DNA of 64,000 bases from Acorus gramineus (taxonomy: Eukaryota; Streptophyta; Magnoliopsida; Acorales; Acoraceae): assembly GCA_030737835.1 (NCBI GenBank), contig CM060852.1:3959813-4023812 (forward strand). Direction: 5' to 3'. The notes under the pieces were generated by a model that saw only the letters and a program-made list of their open reading frames with translations, was not told the origin of the DNA and made no database searches. The number at the start of each line of letters is the position of its first letter. Positions within the stretch are counted from its first letter, which is position 1. Shown here piece after piece: positions 24,600 through 36,442 of this stretch. The position numbers and the translations under genes were made by a program.

Positions 24600-25100
24600 A
24601 GATAATCACACCTCTCATGGTGTCCTGACGTCCATCCGTACCCGGCATGTTCGTAAAGCATGCAAGATCATCAAAGAAAGGCTGAGCCGGTGCTCGATCG
24701 GAGAGAATCAGAAGGAAGGGGGGGGGGGGGGGGGGGAACCATGCAAGGTCATCAAAGAGGAAGTACCTTCAATGAGACTTGGTCAAGGAGACTCGGGAGA
24801 GGGAGAAGATAAATTAATGAGCGATAAACAGAGGAACAGGCCTGGACACAGAGACTATGTGATCCGCGGAGATATGCATGCTGAGACATGATTGTGGAGG
24901 TTGAGATCACAGTAACAGCTCGCGCGGATGAACAAACCATCACGATGACGAATTCACACTTGTCACTCACTTTAATCATCGCCAACCAAAGAAACCATCA
25001 CGTGGACATAATCACACCTCTCACTCACTTTAATAGTTTAATTTATTGATGCGGGGGTGGTGGGACTCGCGGAACACGTGCACAATCAGGGCATCTACCT
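24600..25100. repeat. Intergenic duplicated segment, copy 2
   Basis: Counterpart of 22430-22830 with the same block order, ending in a G-box stretch (CGGAACACGTGCACAATC). A G-homopolymer of about 17 bases sits at 24720-24736. No recognisable protein-coding frame. Confidence 0.55.
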
Positions 25101-25203
25101 GTACGGGACCCGCCAAGAAAAAAAAATCCCTTGACCCTTCGGATGCCATTAAAGTCGCGTATGGTGTATATGGACAGCCATTGAAACATCATGAAGTTTA
25201 TTA

Positions 25204-25656
25204 GCCTCCGTTTATAACGGGAACAAATCCCTAGATAACTTGATATAGATTAAAATAAGGGTTTTAATCCGTTTATTTGTCTGGTATATCCTGAAATATC
25301 TTATGCAGAATAAACTGGTATAAAGTGGTATATGGATTTCAACCAGTCACTGGAATTAAAGTTATTATAGGTTGTTCTACTCAAAAAATATGTGGGCCCA
25401 CTGTCAAATCAATTGTCATCACCTCCTATAAATTCCTGTCAAATCAACTATCATTATTTTTTCACCTTTTATAAATCCTTATCCATACTTTATTCACATT
25501 TTACCTAAACAACAAAATATTTATTCTTACGTTTACCAACGAGAATAATTCAAAACACAACCAAACACAAAATCACTTTATCCTTATTTATATTAACTTA
25601 TATCGGAATAAATGTATACCCAAGAATAAATCATATTCCCGTTCCAAACGGGGGGC
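25204..25656. mobile_element. Tourist-like (PIF/Harbinger) MITE
   Basis: A 453-bp element bounded by TTA on both sides (25201-25203, 25657-25659), the Harbinger TSD. Termini are GCCTCCGTTTATAACGGGAA and, reversed, GCCCCCCGTTTGGAACGGGA. The interior is AT-rich and non-coding. Confidence 0.75.
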
Positions 25657-25659
25657 TTA

Positions 25660-26560
25660 CAGTCATTCTAAATCCTTATAACATTTATAAATCCATATAA
25701 ATCTGTATAAATTTAAGGTAGAATATGTATGTCCTTGTAAACATAAAAACTATTATATAAATTCATAACTTTAACAGTTACTAACTCACCATGGGTTAGA
25801 ATTAATTATGGGGATAATTTGACTATTTTACCCTCTAAAATTTAAAAACCATCTCTTATATGATTCTTGTTGAAGCTTAAAAACTTGCTTAGGGGAGTCT
25901 TCGACAGTTTGCCGTTCATCTTCACCGAGCGTCCCTCCAACCTTTCAGTCACTCTGGTTTGTTCAAATGTTCTTTACAAATTAAGATTTTTTTATATTGG
26001 ATGAAGGGGGCGTTTGGCAGCACTTAAATAAAGTGATCATGCTTTTAATTAAACAGAAAACTGAAAAGTGCTGTTAAACGCATTCTAAAAAACAGGCTTA
26101 ATTAAAAAGTTACTTATAGCTTTTAATACAAAAAAACTTGTTTTTAAAAAGCTCAGAAAATATGATTTTCATGAATCAAGTCTATTTAAATCACTTTATT
26201 AAAAATCTTATTTTTCAAACGTGTTTCCAAATTGACATGTAGTTGATTGTTTTGAGGGATGAAACACTCGCCAACCAGCACCCGCAAGTCACCTAAAGGT
26301 GTTGATGTCGACATATAGTAGTCACAAATAGTGCCCTTCGAAAATAAAGTCTTGTCTATAGGGGCCTAGCCCAGGAGGCGTTCTGGGGTTAGAATTTCTC
26401 CTTCTGTTTAGCGTATCCTTGTTGTTTATCTTTTCTCTTTTCATTCCCTTCTCATCTCTCTTGATGTGGTGTTAATTCCAAATTAAAGCTTCTCTCCAAA
26501 AAACTTTTTTCTTTTTGATATGCACCTTTTACTTACATTTTTTTTTCTAATTGCACTCTT
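25660..26560. other. Intergenic DNA with MITE-like pieces
   Basis: 25680-25860 again carries ATCCATATAAATC-type motifs. 26005-26220 opens GGGGGCGTTTGGCAGCACTT and is AT-rich, and may be a further MITE without a clear partner terminus. No gene was seen. Confidence 0.35.
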
Positions 26561-27420
26561 GTTTAAACTGAATGGGACAAAGATTGGGGGGGGGGGGGGG
26601 TGATTTCTGGTCTCTCCCTCCATGTGGTCGGATCTCGAAGGCGATCCAGACTTCGAATATGGATCCGAAGGGGGCTGGACAAAGCTCTCCGTTAAGGTCA
26701 GTGGATCACGTCGATGAGTTCCTCGCTCCACCTCCTACTCCGACAAATTGCAACTCACACCAGTGTGGTGCCGGCTAACGTCCCTCTGACACTCAAGTCA
26801 GTATTCAAATTTGCTTAAGTTTCAGAGGATCCCAGGAGGTGTGTGTTTGTGTCCCTCATTTTTTCTCCTCCCTCCCGGAGATGACGATGTCTCTCCTTTT
26901 ATACTTCAAGTGGGCGTGCCGTCCTCACTCCTTAGAGTGAGATTAATAGAGGTACAGGCAGAATCGTCCTGGTAGCATCGGGATCGACAACCACGTATGT
27001 TCTTGCAGCGTAGCCGTTCCCTGGTAGCCGCCGGTCACCGCGATGTGAGAGGATATTCTCTGCAGTCGCCGTTATCTCCATGATGTGGACGCGTTGTCCC
27101 CTCTCGACCTGATCTGTCTCCTTGGTCGGGCTATGCTAAGCCAACTGAGATCCCCTCGCTCGACCTCTCTCTTGGTCGGGTGGTGGTCCCCACCGATCTG
27201 GTCGAGCACTTATTAATGCCCGACCAGCCTAGCCTCCAATAGGCTTTCTTTGGACGGGCGCCCTTGCCCCCTACTTCAAGTCTGCTGGGTCGGATAGCTG
27301 CTTCCTGGTGGCAGGCTTTCTTTGGACGGGCGCCCTTGCCCCCTATTTCAGGTCTGCTGGGTCAGAGAGCTGTTACCTGGTGGCAGGCTTACTATTTCTA
27401 GTTCTTCGTGCAGATTTGGC
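26560..27420. mobile_element. Probable LTR retroelement fossil (LTR-like stretch)
   Basis: GC-rich, non-coding DNA unlike its AT-rich surroundings. Stretches such as GACACTCAAGTCAGTATTC, CTCCCGGAGATGACGATG and TTTTATACTTCAAGTGGGCG resemble plant Gypsy-type LTRs. A direct repeat of period 73 bp begins at 27241 and 27314 (GGCTTTCTTTGGACGGGCGC). No internal protein domain was seen. Edges and family are uncertain. Confidence 0.4.
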
Positions 27421-27429
27421 CTTCCACAG

Positions 27430-28000
27430 TATGTACAAGGCAATTAAAATCTCTTGTATAAAGGGTTTTGCGTGGAGTTGTATTTTTGGCTTTTCTATTT
27501 ATGGAGATTCTTTATTTGCTTTTCCTTGTTTCTGGTGTAAAACATTGTGGGTCTTTTATCTGATTTTTTTAGTGCAATAATCTCTTAAATCGGTTATTTT
27601 ACTGTTTTAATGTTTTGTGATCTTATTTCTTAAATATTGTTTCTTTCAGAGATTTTTTAAAGAAGGAGCGTAACAGTGTAACAATACATGAGCTTCCAAA
27701 TTATTCTTTTGAAAAAATTTCTCCCAGCACGCATATCAAGATGCTAATGTCTCATTAGACTACCACGTGGACGTCTCGCTCAATATGTGAACTTTATTGG
27801 ATTATTTATTATTGTTGTTAATGCATTTTAGTGTCTAGTTTTTTCTCCCTAATTTTTATTTTCCAAAATCAAATGATTATGTTATTTTCGATATGCAGTG
27901 TATATGAATTTTTTTTATAATCCAATGGCTAGGAAACTCGCATGCAAAAATATTTGAGGTGGATTTCTCAAAATGTATATTTTATCTTGGATGTGTACGG
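27430..28000. other. AT-rich intergenic DNA
   Basis: No gene or recognisable element was seen between the LTR-like stretch and the CACTA end. Short open frames lack domain similarity. Confidence 0.35.
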
Positions 28001-28039
28001 ACAACTTTAGGAAAAATTACTGGTTAATTATAATTTAGA

Positions 28040-28417
28040 TATATGTAAATGTTAAAAAAAACATTTCCCAATGAACTTTTCCCGTGTAATATAAGCAAAA
28101 TTTCCTCAGTAAATATTGATATTTACCTAGGAAAATTTTTTACTGAAAAGTTCTTAAGTATTACCAACAGATTAATTGTTTTAGCCATGAATATTTTACT
28201 TGTAGCAACCAAATATTCTGTCGGTAAAAAGTCTTTACCAAGGATATGTAATTCGTTGGTGATTACTTACCAAGGAAGAGTAAGACTTTCTTGGAAAACA
28301 CTATGGGCGATGGGGTTGATAGGACGAAATTACCAACGAACTGCTTTGTCGGTAAAACAAAATTTTGATCATTGGCAAGGAAACAGTACCCTAGAAAAAC
28401 GCTTATTTCTTGTAGTG
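28040..28417. mobile_element. Truncated CACTA transposon end
   Basis: The right edge (28401-28417) read in reverse is CACTACAAGAAATAAGC, a CACTA superfamily terminus. Inside lie subterminal repeats of the TTACCAACGAA / GTCGGTAA type at about 28140-28360. No matching left CACTA terminus was found upstream, so this is a broken or solo end. It is a different family from the 53.9-kb element, whose subterminal repeat is TTTCGTAGC. Confidence 0.65.
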
Positions 28418-29214
28418 CTAGTATGTTGGTCTCTTTCTTGCATGATCTGTGTATTTGATTTGATTCTTCTTCTTTAATTTGGATCATCTTCGAATATGAA
28501 TATTTGGATTGAAATTGATTTATATAATCTTTCTTGTCTTGGAATTAAAAAACTTTAATTTCACATATTTACCATAGAAACATCATTTTATTAATTATTA
28601 CAATAAATAGAAATAGATGTGAAGGGGTTTGAAGAGGGGGGGGGGGGGTGTGAATGCAAGAGAGGAAGATTACAAGAGAAGAAAAATGAAATGGGTTGAC
28701 AAAATGGTCAGTTAAAAAAGATGTATATGTCATTTTCAATATTTTCAAGGATTTATATGGATTTTTTTATTTCATATGGATGGAATATTTTGATAATATT
28801 CTATTAAATTGAAAGAAAATTTAACTTAAAGATTAAATTTACTAATCAAAACAGTATAAGAAATGTGTATGTTCCACCACAAGTTTATAAGGATTTATAT
28901 AAATTTATACATGTTAAAAGTTATTTACAACATGTTATAAGATATAATCTAAAGAGATTAGGTTTGGTCAAACGCTATTTAGACAATTTGATTATCCAAT
29001 ACATCCGTGACTGTCAGATCTAATTATTTCAGGATAAAATATTAAAGTTTAATATGACTTTTTTAAATTGTTTTTTCTTTAAATAAGTTTCAATAAATTT
29101 AAATAAACTTGTCACAACCTATTGTTTATTTTATCCCAAAAGTTATAATATGTAATTTAGAAGTTTAATGAACAGGTACATTTCACTTGTTTGTTTATTT
29201 GTTTTTTTTTTTTT
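28418..29214. other. Intergenic DNA
   Basis: AT-rich with a G-run at 28639. 28700-28960 resembles the ATCCATATAA foldback family (GGATTTATATGGATTTTTT; AAGGATTTATATAAATTTA). No gene was seen. Confidence 0.4.
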
Positions 29215-29664
29215 TTTTGATACATCCCATCCCACGCTAGTCTCGTGAGAGAGCGCCTGACCTTTTCAACTATATGTGCGGGTTTCTCACAATTCAGAAT
29301 ATTCCATCAAATCGGGTTTTCATGATCTCTCTGTTGTGGACTCAGTGACCCACAAAATGAGAAAAAAACCCAATGAAGAAATTTAATTTAGCTTCCCAGG
29401 TAAACAAGGCAACATAGCATGCACCATCAGATTATTAATAACCATGTCAGCACGTGGGTTGGAGCAACCTACTGGGTACAAGTCAACTGTGTATAATAGT
29501 CCAGTTTGTCTTTCTGAATAAAAAAAAAAAAGCACGTGGGTTGGAACAGCCAGGCCACGAGCTCTACCAAATTAATTTTTTTTTCAAATTCTTCCCAGAT
29601 ATTTATTTGGCATTTATTGTGATGGAATTATAATTCAATTTAGAAGTCCTGTTTATCCATACGC

Positions 29665-29672
29665 TATAAATA
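29665..29672 (+). promoter_or_regulatory. TATA box of second intact PPO gene
   Basis: TATAAATA lies 150 bp upstream of the ATG at 29815, within the promoter block shared with the first PPO (TTATTGTGATGGAATTATA upstream, GAGCTCTACCATACCTC downstream). Here the distal promoter (29215 onward) is uninterrupted, unlike in the first gene. Confidence 0.6.
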
Positions 29673-29814
29673 AATAGGCAGGTGAGTTGGGCAATGGGTA
29701 GTTGAGTTCATCATCTATGTACAAATAGATAGGTGAGTTGGGTAAGAACATTGTATGTGAAGTGTTTCATATACGGTGCCTTGTCCGAGCTCTACCATAC
29801 CTCTTTCATCGGCC

Positions 29815-31710
29815 ATGGATGGCAAGCGGTGGTTGTCTGTGGTCGTGATCTTTGTCGTGCTGATTCTAGTGGGTTTATTCTTCCATGATGATCTCCCAGC
29901 CTCTCTTTTCAGGTATGTTTGTATTGTGTTTTGTCACTTAACAAAGCTAGAAACTATCAATTCAAAATCTATATATATTTGGTTAAGATGAGTATACTCA
30001 CCGGACTCTTTTGACTTTTTTTTTTTTTGTTGTTGGTTGTTTGTCATGTGTAGGAGGGATCAACAACAGCAGACTACCACTTCCCTCCCAGCCTCGTTTG
30101 CATGGCTGATGAACCTCATCCAAGGAATCATAACAGGGGATGACAATACAGCTGATTCAGAACCTCATAAAAGGCTCAGAGGGGCTCAAAGCCCAAACCT
30201 CACAACGTGCCACTTGTCACTCTCCGATGCGGACCGTCCCGTCTACTGCTGCCCCCTAAAACCAGAGTCGGAGGAGCCCATCATCGACTTCGAGTTCCCG
30301 AGTCCCTCCGACGAGCCCATCAAGATCCGTCGCCCCGCCCACCTCGTCGACGAAGCGTACATCGCAAAGTACACCGAGGCCGTCGACCGTATGCGCCGCC
30401 TCCCCCCGGATCACCCACACAACTTCATCCGCCAAGCGAACATGCACTGCATCTACTGCACGGGCGCATACAACCAGGCGAACTCGTCCGCCCTCCTAAA
30501 GATCCATCGCTCGTGGTTCTTCTTCCCCTGGCACCGCATCTTCATATACTTCCACGAACGCATCCTCGGCAAACTCATCGGGGACGATACGTTCGCTCTT
30601 CCATTCTGGAACTGGGACTCCCCGGAAGGAATGGTGATTCCGAACTTTTACATGAACTCATCATTGAACGATGTGGATCGAGACCTGGGTCACTTGCCCC
30701 CCATGGTCACCGATATAAACTTCGACTACGTCGAGAGCGGGCTCAGTCCAGAGGCGCAGGTCTCATCGAACCTGGCGTTCATGTACAACCAGATGGTCTC
30801 TGGCGCAAGGAAACCCGAGCTTTTCATAGGTTGCCCATCGCGTGCCGGTGAGGAGGGCGCCTGTGACGGTCCGGGTACGATCGAGCTCGCTCCGCATAAC
30901 GCCCTCCACACATGGGTCGGGAGCGCGGGCCAGCCCGAGCGGGAGGACCTTGGCGCGTTCTACTCGGCGGCGCGGGACCCAATCTTCTACGCCCACCACG
31001 CCAACATCGACCGCCTCTGGACCGTGTGGGAGGACCTCAACGGGGGGCGAGAAGTGGCAGGCGGAGAATTCCTGAACGACCCGGACTGGCTGGACTCGCA
31101 CTTTTACTTCCACGACGAGAACGCGCGACTTGTCAGGGTGAGAGTCCGCGACTGCCTTGACATGAGCAAGCTGCGGTATAGGTACGAGGAGGTGAAGCAT
31201 CCCTGGCTCAACGCGAAGCCTAAACCTACCAACCCCCCCTCGGCCGCTCGAAACACGTTGAGGCAGTCGATCGACTTTGGTCCCACTGGACGGACGCTTG
31301 ACGCGACGTTGCGGACTAGCGTGCGGAGGCCGAGGCCGCACAGGACCAAAAAGGAGATGGAGAAGGAGGAAGAGGTCCTCGTGGTGCACGGGATCGATAT
31401 AAAAAAGGATATGTACGTGAAGTTTGATGTGTACGTGAACGCGGTAGATGAAGCGAGGACCCTCGAATACGGACCTGAAGCGAGGGAGTTTGCAGGGACG
31501 TTTGTGAACGTGCGGCACGGGGTGAGGCTGGTGAGGAGGGAAGGGGACTCTCAGATGAAGACGAAGAGCACTCTCAAGCTGGGGATCTCGGAGCTCCTTG
31601 CGGATCTTGAGGCGGACGAAGATGAGAGCATATTGGTGACTATTGTTCCTAGAGGCGGGACCGGGGTTAACACCACTGTTGATGGCGTCCGCATCGAGTA
31701 CATGAAGTGA
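29815..31710 (+). CDS. PPO: Polyphenol oxidase, second intact copy (584 aa, 2 exons)
   Basis: Exons 29815-29912 and 30054-31710 (GT-AG, join AG|G). It is a close tandem paralogue of the gene at 17.8 kb with the same architecture: hydrophobic N-terminus (MDGKRWLSVVVIFVVLIL), CuA (HCIYCTGAY; IHRSWFFFPWHR), CuB (PHNALH; FYAHHANIDRLW), DWL domain (DWLDSHFYF), tyrosine motif (KLRYRYEEV) and C-terminal domain with canonical VKFDVY. It is shorter by 15 aa: 10 missing at the end of exon 1 (EAASSSLSIP in the sister) and small deletions in the linker after the CuB domain. All copper ligands are present. The promoter lacks the MULE, making this the likely reference for ancestral expression. Confidence 0.95.
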
Positions 31711-32727
31711 TCCAGTATAGTTGCATTTTTTTAAAAAAATATTTAAATATAAATCATTTAGATCTAGTATAGTTGCATTATGCACACTTCTTTGTGAGTT
31801 GGTTTTCAATACGATTCACATGTACTCTCATTATTATTATTATTTTTTTCTCCTGTATGAATAAAAAATAAATCATTTTTTATTTAATTATGTTTTTAGT
31901 TATTTTCATTTAAAAATATAATAATTTTTTTTATTTGATTATAAATAAGTAATGGATAAAAATGTGAATAATATGCAGTTAAATATTTATACAAGGTAAA
32001 AAATAATTTGATATGTGAATTTTTTAATTTATAAGAAGTGATGACATGTGATTTGATATATGTATCTTTTGAATGAAATAACACAAATTCAAAAGAGATC
32101 TAAAATGCCAATACCAATTTATTCCCACATATTTTGTTATAGCTGTACCTATTTATTCCTTGCAAAAATATGTTTTTAAGCTTATTCCCTCTATTCCATC
32201 ATATTCAAACCCCACTTATTTTTTTTGCAGCCACATTAATGTCACCATTGAAGTTCACTAATGCAGTACATGAAATTGTCTAATGAAGCATACAATCAAC
32301 TTGCTCTATTACATAAAACAAAACAAAAATATATGTATGAATGTAAACTATTTTTTTATTTATAAAATAATGTATTTAATTAACTAAGTATATACAAAAG
32401 AAAAAGAAAAAGGAAAAAAATAAGAAAAAGAAAATTAAAACATAGGCTGCACAAGGGACGGAGAAAAAAGACTGTGCCTAACATTTTTCATTGCTATTAA
32501 TGGGCTAAGGTGGGTCATTCTTCCCTTGCCCGATTTTCAGCTGTCCTATTCTGCAAGCGTAGTATAACAGCCAGAGGGGAATTAGCAAGTGATAACCAAC
32601 CTTATCTTCACAACATTCCTAGAGTTTATGAGAAGCACACCTTCCATCAAAAATATCTCAGTAGAAGTCAGGCTTAACATCGTAGATGCTCATCTGCATT
32701 TCCCCTGTATTGTGAAATAGTGTTAAA
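31711..32727. other. PPO-PPR intergenic region
   Basis: PPO 3' UTR, then AT-rich DNA without recognised elements. From about 32500 base composition becomes more balanced, probably the PPR gene's promoter and 5' UTR. Purine-rich A/G tract at 32395-32440. Confidence 0.4.
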
Positions 32728-34608
32728 ATGGCAGCTATTTTATTCACTCCAACAAACCAGTTCCCTTTGAAAATATCCTCAAAGATCGAAAGCCTCTCTC
32801 TTTTGGAAAGATGTTCAGCTATGGAGGAACTGAAGCAGATTCATGCCCAGATGATCAAAACAGGACTCATTCTGAAAACCATACCAGTCAGCAGGCTCTT
32901 GGCTTCCTGTGCAATCTCCAACTATGGAAGCCTGACATATGCCATCCGGCTGTTCAAGGCAATCCCACGGCCAAACACATTCATGTGGAACACTGTTATC
33001 CGAGCTCATTCGACGAGTAACAATCCTGAAGATGCTATACTTTTGTACTGCCAGATGCTCCATAGTTCAAAATCAGCTCCGTCTTACAACACTTACACCT
33101 TCCCTTTCTTGCTCAAGGCTTGCTCGGCTCGGTCTTCCCTGGAAGAAGCCAAGCAAATCCATGCCCACATTATAAAGAACGGACTCGATTCAGATGTCTA
33201 CACTGCCAATTCGCTCCTCCACGTCTATGCCAAGTCAGGTAACCTTGCCTCAGCACGCATGCTCTTTGATAGGATCTTGCATCGTGATATTGTCACTTGG
33301 AACTCCATGATCGATGGGTATGGAAAGACCGGAATTGTTGAAGCAGCAAGAGAGCTCTTTGATCAGATGCCAGCCAAGAACATAATATCATGGACCTCAA
33401 TTATCACTGCCTGTACTGAAGGTGGAATGTTCCAAGAAGCCTTAACCCTTTTCCAAGATATGTTGTCCGTGGGCATCAAACCAGATGGCGCTGCGCTCGT
33501 TGGTGTTATCTCTGCTTGTGCACAGCTTGGAGCATTGGACGAAGGGAAGTGGATTTCCACCTACATAGAAAGAAATGACGTTCAGGTGGACCCAATCCTC
33601 GGGTGCAGCCTTGTGGACATGTACTCCAAGTGTGGTGACGTGGAGGAGGCTCTCAAGATCTTCAAAAAGATGAATCGCAAAAGCATCACTGCTTGGACAG
33701 CCATGATCACTGGCCTTGCAATACATGGGCGGGGTCAAGAAGCACTTGATCTGTTTGCAGAGATGGAGAAAACAGGAGTAAAGCCCAACCAAGTGACCTT
33801 CACTGGACTTCTGACAGCATGCAGCCATGCAGGATTAGTGGATGAAGGGAAATCCCTATTCCAGCAAATGGAGAAAAAATATGAAGTAAGTCCTTCTGTT
33901 GAGCATTATGGGTGTATGGTTGATCTTCTTGGCAGGGCTGGAATGTTGCGGGATGCGGAAGAGCTGATAGAGAAGATGCCCATAAGGCCAAATGCTGCCA
34001 TTTGGGGAGCATTGCTCAATGCATGCCGAATCCATAAGAACTTTGATATGGGCAGGCGTGTAGGGAAGATTTTGATTGAATTGGACCCTGATCATGGAGG
34101 CAGATACATCCACTTGGCCAGTATTTTTGCGGCGGAGGGTCACTGGAATGAAGCAGTGAAGCTGAGGAAGATGATGAAAGACAGGGGAGTGTCAAAGCTT
34201 CCTGGCTGTAGTTCCACGGTTCTGAAAGGTGTTGTCCATAATTTCTTTGCGGGTGACGACTCTCATCCATTGACCAAAGAGATTTATCTTGAATGGGATC
34301 GCATCAATGAGAGGCTAAGAGAAGAAGGCTATGTACCACTGACTGATGATCTGCTTCTTGATCTGGAGGAGGACGAGAAAGAAAAAGCAATCCATCATCA
34401 TAGCGAGAAACTGGCCATTGCACTTGGTCTCATCAGCACTGATACAGGGACGACAATCCGAGTCGTCAAGAACCTCCGTGTGTGTGAGGATTGCCACTTG
34501 GTAACCAAGCTTATTAGCAGAGTCTACAGACGTGAAATTATAGTGCGTGATCGGACTCGATTCCACCATTTCAAGGATGGGAATTGTTCCTGCAGGGATT
34601 ATTGGTGA
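32728..34608 (+). CDS. PPR protein, PLS class with E and DYW domains (626 aa)
   Basis: Single-exon gene. DYW-type PPR proteins act in mitochondria or plastids, where the PPR tract binds RNA one base per repeat and the DYW domain deaminates C to U. The N-terminus (MAAILFTPTNQFPLKIS) is a plausible organelle transit peptide. PPR repeats fill about residues 35-450, with signatures such as DIVTWNSMIDGYGK, NIISWTSIITACTE, SITAWTAMITGLAI and VEHYGCMVDLLGRAG. The E region contains the PG box (LPGCSSTVLKGVVHNFFAGD). The DYW domain has the HSEKLA active-site motif (near residue 557), zinc ligands CEDC (near 585) and the C-terminal CSCRDYW. No missing catalytic residue was seen. The editing target cannot be read by eye. 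Confidence 0.95.
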   Translation: MAAILFTPTNQFPLKISSKIESLSLLERCSAMEELKQIHAQMIKTGLILKTIPVSRLLASCAISNYGSLTYAIRLFKAIPRPNTFMWNTVIRAHSTSNNPEDAILLYCQMLHSSKSAPSYNTYTFPFLLKACSARSSLEEAKQIHAHIIKNGLDSDVYTANSLLHVYAKSGNLASARMLFDRILHRDIVTWNSMIDGYGKTGIVEAARELFDQMPAKNIISWTSIITACTEGGMFQEALTLFQDMLSVGIKPDGAALVGVISACAQLGALDEGKWISTYIERNDVQVDPILGCSLVDMYSKCGDVEEALKIFKKMNRKSITAWTAMITGLAIHGRGQEALDLFAEMEKTGVKPNQVTFTGLLTACSHAGLVDEGKSLFQQMEKKYEVSPSVEHYGCMVDLLGRAGMLRDAEELIEKMPIRPNAAIWGALLNACRIHKNFDMGRRVGKILIELDPDHGGRYIHLASIFAAEGHWNEAVKLRKMMKDRGVSKLPGCSSTVLKGVVHNFFAGDDSHPLTKEIYLEWDRINERLREEGYVPLTDDLLLDLEEDEKEKAIHHHSEKLAIALGLISTDTGTTIRVVKNLRVCEDCHLVTKLISRVYRREIIVRDRTRFHHFKDGNCSCRDYW

Positions 34609-35200
34609 AAAGTATGTAAAAAGGTCCATGTGAGTCATCTTTCCATCATCAAGAAAGGAAAAACAAAATGTAACAAACTCAAAACATAAAAAAATATCAT
34701 GGAAGGCATAGCATAAGCCCTCACTTTGTATGCTTCCACCCTCCAATTCCTAGAATGAAATCTGCGAAAGTTCAAAAACAAAGGCAGGAAAAGACACAGT
34801 ATAAATGAAAAATGGGCTCCATATGGCAATTAGGATGATTGTTCAGTAAAGAAGTCTTCTGATCACCAAACCATTAAACACCAATTTTTATAGTCTGAAT
34901 TAAATTCTAATTACAATGAAGGATCAATGAGCTATCTCTCTCATCTGTGTCTCAGCATTCTCCAACTAGCCATTCAAATAAATTAATGAATTGTTCTATA
35001 TTGCAGTGCTTATCATTAAATAGGATGCATATTTTATAGCAATGACAGATAATACGACTCAGCATATAAGTTACAAGCCACCATTCTAATACTATTTCAA
35101 GTACATGATAAACTCAAAGATTATTTACATAACATGCAAGGAAGAATTATGAGTTTTATGTTGTTCACAGCTATAAACAAAAAGATGGTTGCATTTAATT
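34609..35200. other. PPR 3' flank
   Basis: Probable PPR 3' UTR and intergenic DNA. On the minus strand there is an acceptor-like TTTCGCAG before an AATTGGAGGG stretch (about 34740-34770), so a minus-strand transcript running from the unit at 36 kb into the PPR 3' end is possible but unsupported. Confidence 0.3.
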
Positions 35201-36065
35201 GCCTGTTTGCAACAAACAACAGAATTGTTAGCTCAACCTAAACCATCATGAACTGAGTTCAGCAAGACCTTTGCTAGCCCTCCATCTCCCTGCTTTTTCA
35301 AGCATGAACCATGACATGGAATAGATGCTAACTTCAACTACAAACACAAAAGGCGGAACTTTTAAATAATTTTTCTTTTTATCAAAAAACCAGTTTTAGC
35401 TCAAAGCCTCAAATAAATAGATTTCAATTTCAACAAGAAGGCCCAACATTTTGGTGACAGAGTAAAAAAAGAAACTTGTAAAATAAAGCACGTTCAGCAA
35501 ATCATTGATAAAAGAGTTATCCATCATGTAAGCACAATTCAACCATAAAGATTTGAATAAAAAAAACAGAAGTGATCAAAATGCACTAATAACACAGGAG
35601 ATTGATATGAAAAATAAACGTCCTTGGACAGTAACAAAACCTAAGAAAGTCAATTGCTTGATAAATGTCATAATATAAGCATATACAAAAAAAAAATCAG
35701 AAGCGCGAACCAGAACTAGGGCGTTTAGGGGGAAAAGAAATGCACCTATCAGATTTCCAGTCATCGATGGATGATAAGAACAAGTGAACAAATTACACAA
35801 AACTTGAAGAGAGAGAGAATCGCCTATTAGTAACTCAAGATACATCAACACATTTCAAAAAAAGATTCAAGATTCTGTCGAAATTGGGAATTATAAGTGA
35901 TTGAACAAGCTCATTCATGAGAGAGAAATGGATCGATATAATTACACACACACATATAGAGAGAGAGAGAGAGAGGCTCACCGATGGCAATGGAGATGGG
36001 GACGGTGGTTTGTGGAAGAGGTGGTGCTTTGGAATGAAGAAATCCTCACTTCAAACGTCCCTATT
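35200..36065 (-). repeat. Conserved unit U, copy 1 (start of first duplicated block)
   Basis: Aligns over about 850 bp with 44730-45560 (for example CCCAACATTTTGGTGACAGA, AAGAAAGTCAATTGCTT, AATCGCCT and ATTCTGTCGAAATT in both). Read on the minus strand it begins with a GC-richer stretch like a 5' leader, ending CATCG followed by GTGAGCC, a good splice donor at about 35978. This looks like a non-coding first exon plus intron of a minus-strand gene, though no coding exon is recognised here. A GA-microsatellite lies at 35957-35974. Confidence 0.6.
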
Positions 36066-36442
36066 TTTCGGTTGCTTTTGTTTGTTGTATCCAGATTTGC
36101 CCTTAATTTTGATTTCCAATTAACATTTTTTTAAAAAAATTGATTAGGATTTATTAAATGTTTATTTAAAGTAGTCCGTCAACCCATGTCTATCTTGACA
36201 TTTTTTATTTTTACTGGTTGTTATGCATGTGGAAATGCACATGTAAATTTTAATATATTTTTTAAAAACATTAATCTAAAGTAATTTAATTACATTGATG
36301 TGAAAGATTTAATAAGTTTAATTTTATTTTTAAAATGAATTATATTATAAAAAATTAAAATATTATAAAAATATATATTTTTTTTTATAATTTTCACATC
36401 AATATAACCCCTGTTTGAAAAAACAACCTGTGCGCCGCTCAG

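Noticed and set aside
24720-24736. G-homopolymer, with others at 26587 and 28639
   Set aside because: Homopolymers this long are prone to assembly or sequencing error; no function can be argued from them.
28049-28477. 142-codon frame on the plus strand
   Set aside because: It runs through the CACTA subterminal repeats and has no recognisable domain.
30763-31809. 348-codon minus-strand frame opposite the second PPO
   Set aside because: It mirrors the GC-rich PPO coding strand; the plus strand holds an intact known enzyme and the minus frame has no domain.
35945-35974. CACACA and GAGAGA microsatellites as possible regulatory sites
   Set aside because: Simple repeats of ordinary length, common near plant leaders; no evidence of a function.
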